Below are positions 59,280 through 64,000 of a stretch of DNA of 64,000 bases, in pieces. The position numbers and the translations under genes are program-made. The notes beneath the pieces were generated by a model that had not been told where the DNA came from, made no database searches, and was given only the letters and a program-made list of their open reading frames with translations. Source of the DNA: Prostheceraeus crozeri (Eukaryota > Platyhelminthes > Polycladida > Euryleptidae); NCBI GenBank assembly GCA_907163375.1, contig CAJQUW010002197.1, positions 286,501 through 350,500 on the forward strand, read 5' to 3'. How positions within the stretch are numbered: the first letter of the stretch is position 1; every line of letters begins with the position of its first letter.

Positions 59280-59381
59280 GTAATCAAAACTTTCGGATAT
59301 TGCTTAGGAAGTAAAAAAACTTGAAAGCTTGTAATCATAACTTTCGGATATTGCTTAGGAAGCAAAAAAACTTGAAAGCTT
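59280..59381. repeat. 51-bp tandem duplication
   Basis: Two adjacent copies (59280-59330, 59331-59381) of GTAATCAAAACTTTCGGATA through AAAAAAACTTGAAAGCTT differ at two positions. Such low divergence means a recent local duplication. Confidence 0.93.
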
Positions 59382-59579
59382 AATCTTTCAAATGGTACAA
59401 TAGTCACCACTTATTGAGGGTACCCCGGGCCAGGAGCTACTGTCCACAAAAACCGGAGTTCCACAGTAACCGAAATACCCCTCTAAAAGCCGAAATTTCA
59501 TATAAACGTTTTATTGCATATTGTATATCAAATACTGTATGTATGCATGTGTATCAAAATATGTAATGTGTGTACGTAT

Positions 59580-60055
59580 GTGCATAGTACCTACGCACTG
59601 TACTGTATCAAAAAAAGTCTGACTGCTTGGCCTGTTTCGGTGGGAACTTGCGGCGCAACTGGTCTATAAAGGCTTCCATGGGCGCACTGAAGCCGTTGAT
59701 CACGAGCCCCTGCTACCGCTCGATCACCTCCAAGGCGGACCGCATGAAAAACTTTGTCCAAACGACCGGCTCTGGATCATTGTCCTCGTCGAATGAAAAG
59801 CAAAAAACCTGATTGAACCTGTGAAAGCCATATGTCTTAAAACAATTTCTACACTTTCCATAACTTGTTTTGCAACAAGTAGTATTTAAAAGGAATACAT
59901 TGGTTTGAGTTTTTCATTTATAAATGTTTGGCCTCTTTGTTCAGTCCACAGTAGACGGCGGCTGTTCACATTATCCAGCGGATTTCACTAGGGAAAAGTT
60001 CCATTCCTGATGACCTGTCACACTTTACGGCTGTCCACAATAGGCGGTGTCCACT
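59580..60055 (-). mobile_element. pogo/Tigger-like transposon remnant
   Basis: On the minus strand a GC-richer stretch reads DEDNDPEPVVWTKFFMRSAL then EVIER and, past one stop, GLVINGFSAPMEAFIDQLRR and KFPPKQAKQSDFF. An acidic patch, an amphipathic helix and a KQS-DFF ending are what Tigger/CENP-B-like transposases have at their C-terminus. The right end, inverted, reads CAGTGGACACCGCCTATTGT (60055 back) with TA outside. The left end is unclear, though GTCCAC words around 59450 may be its remains. Most of the coding region is deleted. Confidence 0.65.
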
Positions 60056-63000
60056 GTATATTGCCAAACATCGCACATTGATTTGCATTGCAATAATAGC
60101 TGATTGAAGTAGGAATATTTCTTTATGTTCATCCAGGCGCATTATGAGGATCAGGATGCATTAAATAAAATAGTAGGCCTCTCCGCATGATTGCAAAAAT
60201 CTGCTGCTTTCATTCACATGTATCATTTTACGCATATTTCTCTCTTACTTGAACACTATGAAGGCTTTCCTACTGCTCAACAAGAGGAGATTTCTCTTTC
60301 AAACATTTTAGTCCGAAATATGATAACTGAACTGCGTGGTGTACTTGAGTTGATTATGTGACAGGAAAGGGGAAAGCAAATTCAGGATATGATGTGAAAG
60401 CATCAATTGTCGAAATCTAAAAGGGTTTGTTGGTAAAAAACAAAAGCTATCACATCTGATATCAACACTATTCCTTTTTCAATGATGCAGAAAAGAGTCG
60501 TAGCAACACTCTATCAAACAACTGTCTTGGAGGAATGTCGTTATTTTATTATAAGACATAATCATTAGATAAACACTTACTTGAATTCCCTACTCTGATA
60601 ATCGTGTCACTTTACGAAGACAGAACTCGAACTACTTGTAAAGCCGCCTTGATTCGGCATTGGAGGTTGGAACCGTATACAGATATTTGCCAAGACGTTT
60701 TCTTCGGATTTTACAAGTTCAAGTGAGGCTGATGCTGCTATTGTTTCTTCAGAATTCAGTGTCTCAACAGCTTGAGAATTTCTAAAAGTTTGAGTTGCTA
60801 ACTAGAAGATATAAAACAATATTAAACTGGCTGCATTCAATACATATCCAGTGTCAAATGAAAATATTAGCCGACAAAATTTGGACTGTTTGCTCGCTTT
60901 ATCTCATTATTTATATTTAAAAACAATTCATTCCTCTAGCCAAGTATGAAAAAAAAACTTTTCAAATGAAACTCTCAGTCCTTAGTCCTTTGAAAGAGCT
61001 GTCTAGGTAAATAATTCGATATTTATTCTCCGTGCATGTTTACATAAGTAGACAACTTCAGATTCCCTTTACTCGTCCAACGGTCATTCAGATTCAGCTA
61101 TTGTCAACTTGTAACAAGCAATGAATAAAGGAGCTCTTGAATTGACAGTGAAATGTATTTTCCCGAAATTTTAGATCACAAGAAGCTAGTGCATTTAGTA
61201 AAGATTTGTCCGTTTCGCATTTCCTGTGAACCTGATTCTTTAAACTGATGCTTCGTTCGCAACTTGCTTTCATACTGTAGCTTGAAATATAGTTGAAATG
61301 GTTAGTGCGCTCTATGAGACGAATGCTTGCATTGCATTATGACATGTCGGTCAAGCAGTTGCTATTCATACACTTTCTAATTTCAGTATGAGAATGTGGT
61401 GTACATGTATGACACGGGAGAGATGAATAGTTGTCATGGTGAAATAAAAAAACATGCAATCTATTTAGTTAAAAACGAGAATGCGATAGATTACGTGATG
61501 TAATTTTACATGTAATAATGCATTGTGTTCTTTTTCACATTAATTTAGACAAAGGGATTCATTTCATGTCAATATTGCATTAGAAATACCCTATTATGTA
61601 AGATGCTCACTTAGTTTCAAATGTAATAAAGTTCGAAATACAATAGGCCTACTTGACGAACACTTGGGAAGTCGTGGGAAATGGGAATGCTGGCAGTTTT
61701 GCGTCAGTTGCTTAGTAGAAATAGTTTTCTTCATATTCGATTCACATTGTATACTTTACACCATAGATTAAGTATGTAGCAGGTAGAATGTCAACTCAAA
61801 AATATGTCAGCATACACTGAAAATTTTTACATTAAAAGATCCAGATTTTTGCGGAGATTGCGCTCCTGCGTTCTAAAAAACATTTGATCACTTTCTAAGA
61901 AGCTAAATTTTTGCAAATTAATTCTGTGTTTATATACTTGAAATCTCTTTTAAGTTCCTTTAACAACTTGGAACCTCTACATAAATGTATTTAGTATGAA
62001 ATTTATAAGATATCAAGGATGATCATTTACTAACAGGTATCTTAATTAAGAGGAAATTAAGCTGATTATGAAGGAGATTTCATGTCCCGCATTATAGTGC
62101 AAGACTTCATGGAAAAATTGAAATCTTGTCTGAAATTTCAAGGTTTTGATTCAATTTTCATCGACATGATTTTATGATTCACGTAATTTATGTTTCATTT
62201 CTTGAATCTGAATAGTTCTATGTTCCATTTACATCTTTCAAGGTTTATCATGATCATTCCCTTTGATTAAAATTTGCTCTTTCAGTGGCAGTTAGTGATG
62301 ATCACGCTTAAGAAAATGCTTTTATCAGTAACGTTGAGCATTACGGTAATGAGCACCCATCGAAATGCCAATTTAATGAGTGTTTCCTCTCCAAGGTTGT
62401 CATGACACGGAGGATTTGTAAAATACTATTATTACTTCTGTATTGTTATCATGATCAGTCAAATCCGTGTTAGTTTCTCCAAAGGAGTAAATATTTGTGT
62501 TACTGGATTTTGACTCGAGTTCATTTAAGTAGATCGAAGCTGCATACACATTGGGTATATAATTAGTACTGAGTTACTGGTCTACCTAATATACTCTCGG
62601 GTCGGATGAATTCTGGCAAAAATGAAGTTTTCCATGTTTTTGCTTATAAAGTGAAAAGCAGTAAGTCTAGAACCACAATCTGTAACATCGAATTTCTTCA
62701 GGTCATTTCCTATAATGTGTATGTTAATATTATCATATTTTTGATCGGCAATGTATGCGAGAATGTAGTTAAATGTAGATTGAATTGCTCAAAATACTTG
62801 TGTTTACCAACGACATTAGGAGGCTTGCCAAATCTGAATGCGTTTAGGTTTATAGACAAAGTGATGGGAAATGCCGAAGACATTCCATGTCAAAAATTAT
62901 GCTTAGTATAAAACTGTGCTTAGTAATTTTCGTTTAATCAGAGAAAACATAGAAAACTTAGAAAATTCCAATTTTACCAGAAAAAGCAGCGTCCTATTGG

Positions 63001-64000
63001 ATTTACATGTGTTTTTCTTTGATCGTGTCTGACATGAATGGGAACCGGGTAGAACTCGGCATAGGGTGTATATCATTCTGTGAAAGTCTCATTTTTGGCC
63101 TCGTTCGCTGCAGAAACTCGTTCTGGTTGCAGGTCTACAAAACAGAGAGAATAACAAATGGTTGTGTACCCGCATCTTTCAGCAGAGTATTCAAAATTTG
63201 ATTGCGCAAATCGAAGTGTGCATGTATCGTAAATTAATTGCGTGTTAGCATAATATTAAAATAGATTTCTTAAATAGTAAGCGCAAGCAGAAATATTCTA
63301 CTTCACATGGAATACATCCGTTGACAATGTACTGTGTATTGCATATTATGTGAGCATATTGAATATACATGTAGAAGCGACATTTTGTGGCGATCGGTTG
63401 AGTTTGACGGTTCCTATGTAGGCCTAGTCTTCAGCATTTGAAGTGAATATCTTACTATGATACTCAGGCTTGCCGTTGGAATGAATTTCCAGCCCAATCC
63501 CAGCCCAATCCCAATGAGAATTTCCATTGGGATGCCAATAGATCCCAATAGCCTGCTTTATGGCTAAAAACGAACGCAAGTTGACCCCAGGCTGCATCGG
63601 GCTTACCGCTTAGGCCTACCATATGTGTTACTTTTAGAATTGACGAAGCCCACGGACTGTAATGGTCTTAATAGTAGTAGGGGCTTTAGCCTAATTGATT
63701 TTGCACAATTATGTACAATAGGCCTACTGTATGGCTATATTTTGCACCGATAGACTGCCTTAGCCTGAGAGCTTATAGGGGCCTACGTGTCTGCCTGATA
63801 AGTATGTGCGAGCTACAAACACACTTGGTATTAATCAAGCCTACATCGGATGATGCGGTGTTATTAAACAGCTCGCTACACGGGGTCTTTTTGAAGCCAT
63901 TGTTCCTTCGGAGTGTGATACTGCTACAGCGTCATACTATTACCCGTTTCAATCAATGCCTCATGCGCACGCGCAAAGCACGAGCACAAGAAGGCCTACG
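60056..64000. other. Intergenic; TAGGCCTA-rich right end
   Basis: No exon or element recognised. A plus frame at 62606-62911 (101 codons) has no domain. The last 600 bases contain TAGGCCTA three times and several near-copies. Short tandem CCCAATCCCAG words lie near 63495-63520. Confidence 0.4.

Overview
The window is AT-rich eukaryotic DNA (roughly 36-38% GC by eye) with no long intact host gene. Introns with GT-AG borders, tRNA-derived SINEs, Tc1/mariner, PIF-Harbinger, hAT and pogo-type DNA transposons, Penelope-like retroelements (PLEs), a CR1/Jockey-group LINE and a large satellite array all point to an invertebrate animal nuclear genome. The palindrome TAGGCCTA is strongly over-represented, which I associate loosely with marine deuterostomes such as echinoderms; this is an inference, not an identification.

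Layout. 1-14.6 kb: intergenic DNA holding two inverted GACCCA-rich repeats around a 1.2-kb mariner-type transposon with perfect TA duplications, three SINE copies, an 835-bp non-autonomous element with 23-bp inverted ends, and a decayed DUF4817-type mariner (12.4-13.7 kb). 14.66-18.7 kb: a 28-bp satellite of about 134 monomers with higher-order structure and decayed edges. 18.7-29 kb: three PLE remnants, one followed by a hammerhead ribozyme motif and one lying between 130-bp inverted repeats, plus a 450-bp fold-back element and a dispersed repeat present as an inverted pair. 29-41 kb: mostly unannotated, with two palindromic MITEs, an orphan hammerhead-like motif and the only plausible host exons (35.5-35.7 kb on minus, 36.4-37.2 kb on plus). 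41.65-43.6 kb: a mariner with a nested SINE. 48.3-52.9 kb: a structurally complete PIF-Harbinger element with both of its convergent genes, TTA duplications, and a hAT MITE nested in an intron. 56.6-60.1 kb: a CR1/Jockey-group LINE fragment, a long AT microsatellite that directly abuts a mariner remnant, a 51-bp tandem duplication and a pogo/Tigger remnant. The last 4 kb shows nothing coding.

Nothing here works as an operon or pathway. The functional logic is that of transposable elements: the Harbinger pair (DDE nuclease plus Myb/SANT partner), and the PLE module (reverse transcriptase thumb, GIY-YIG nuclease, hammerhead ribozyme). The least ordinary signals are the satellite with its nested variants, the PLE hammerhead and inverted-repeat structures, and the near-complete Harbinger with a fresh hAT insertion. 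Coordinates come from reading by eye and may be off by a few bases at degenerate borders.
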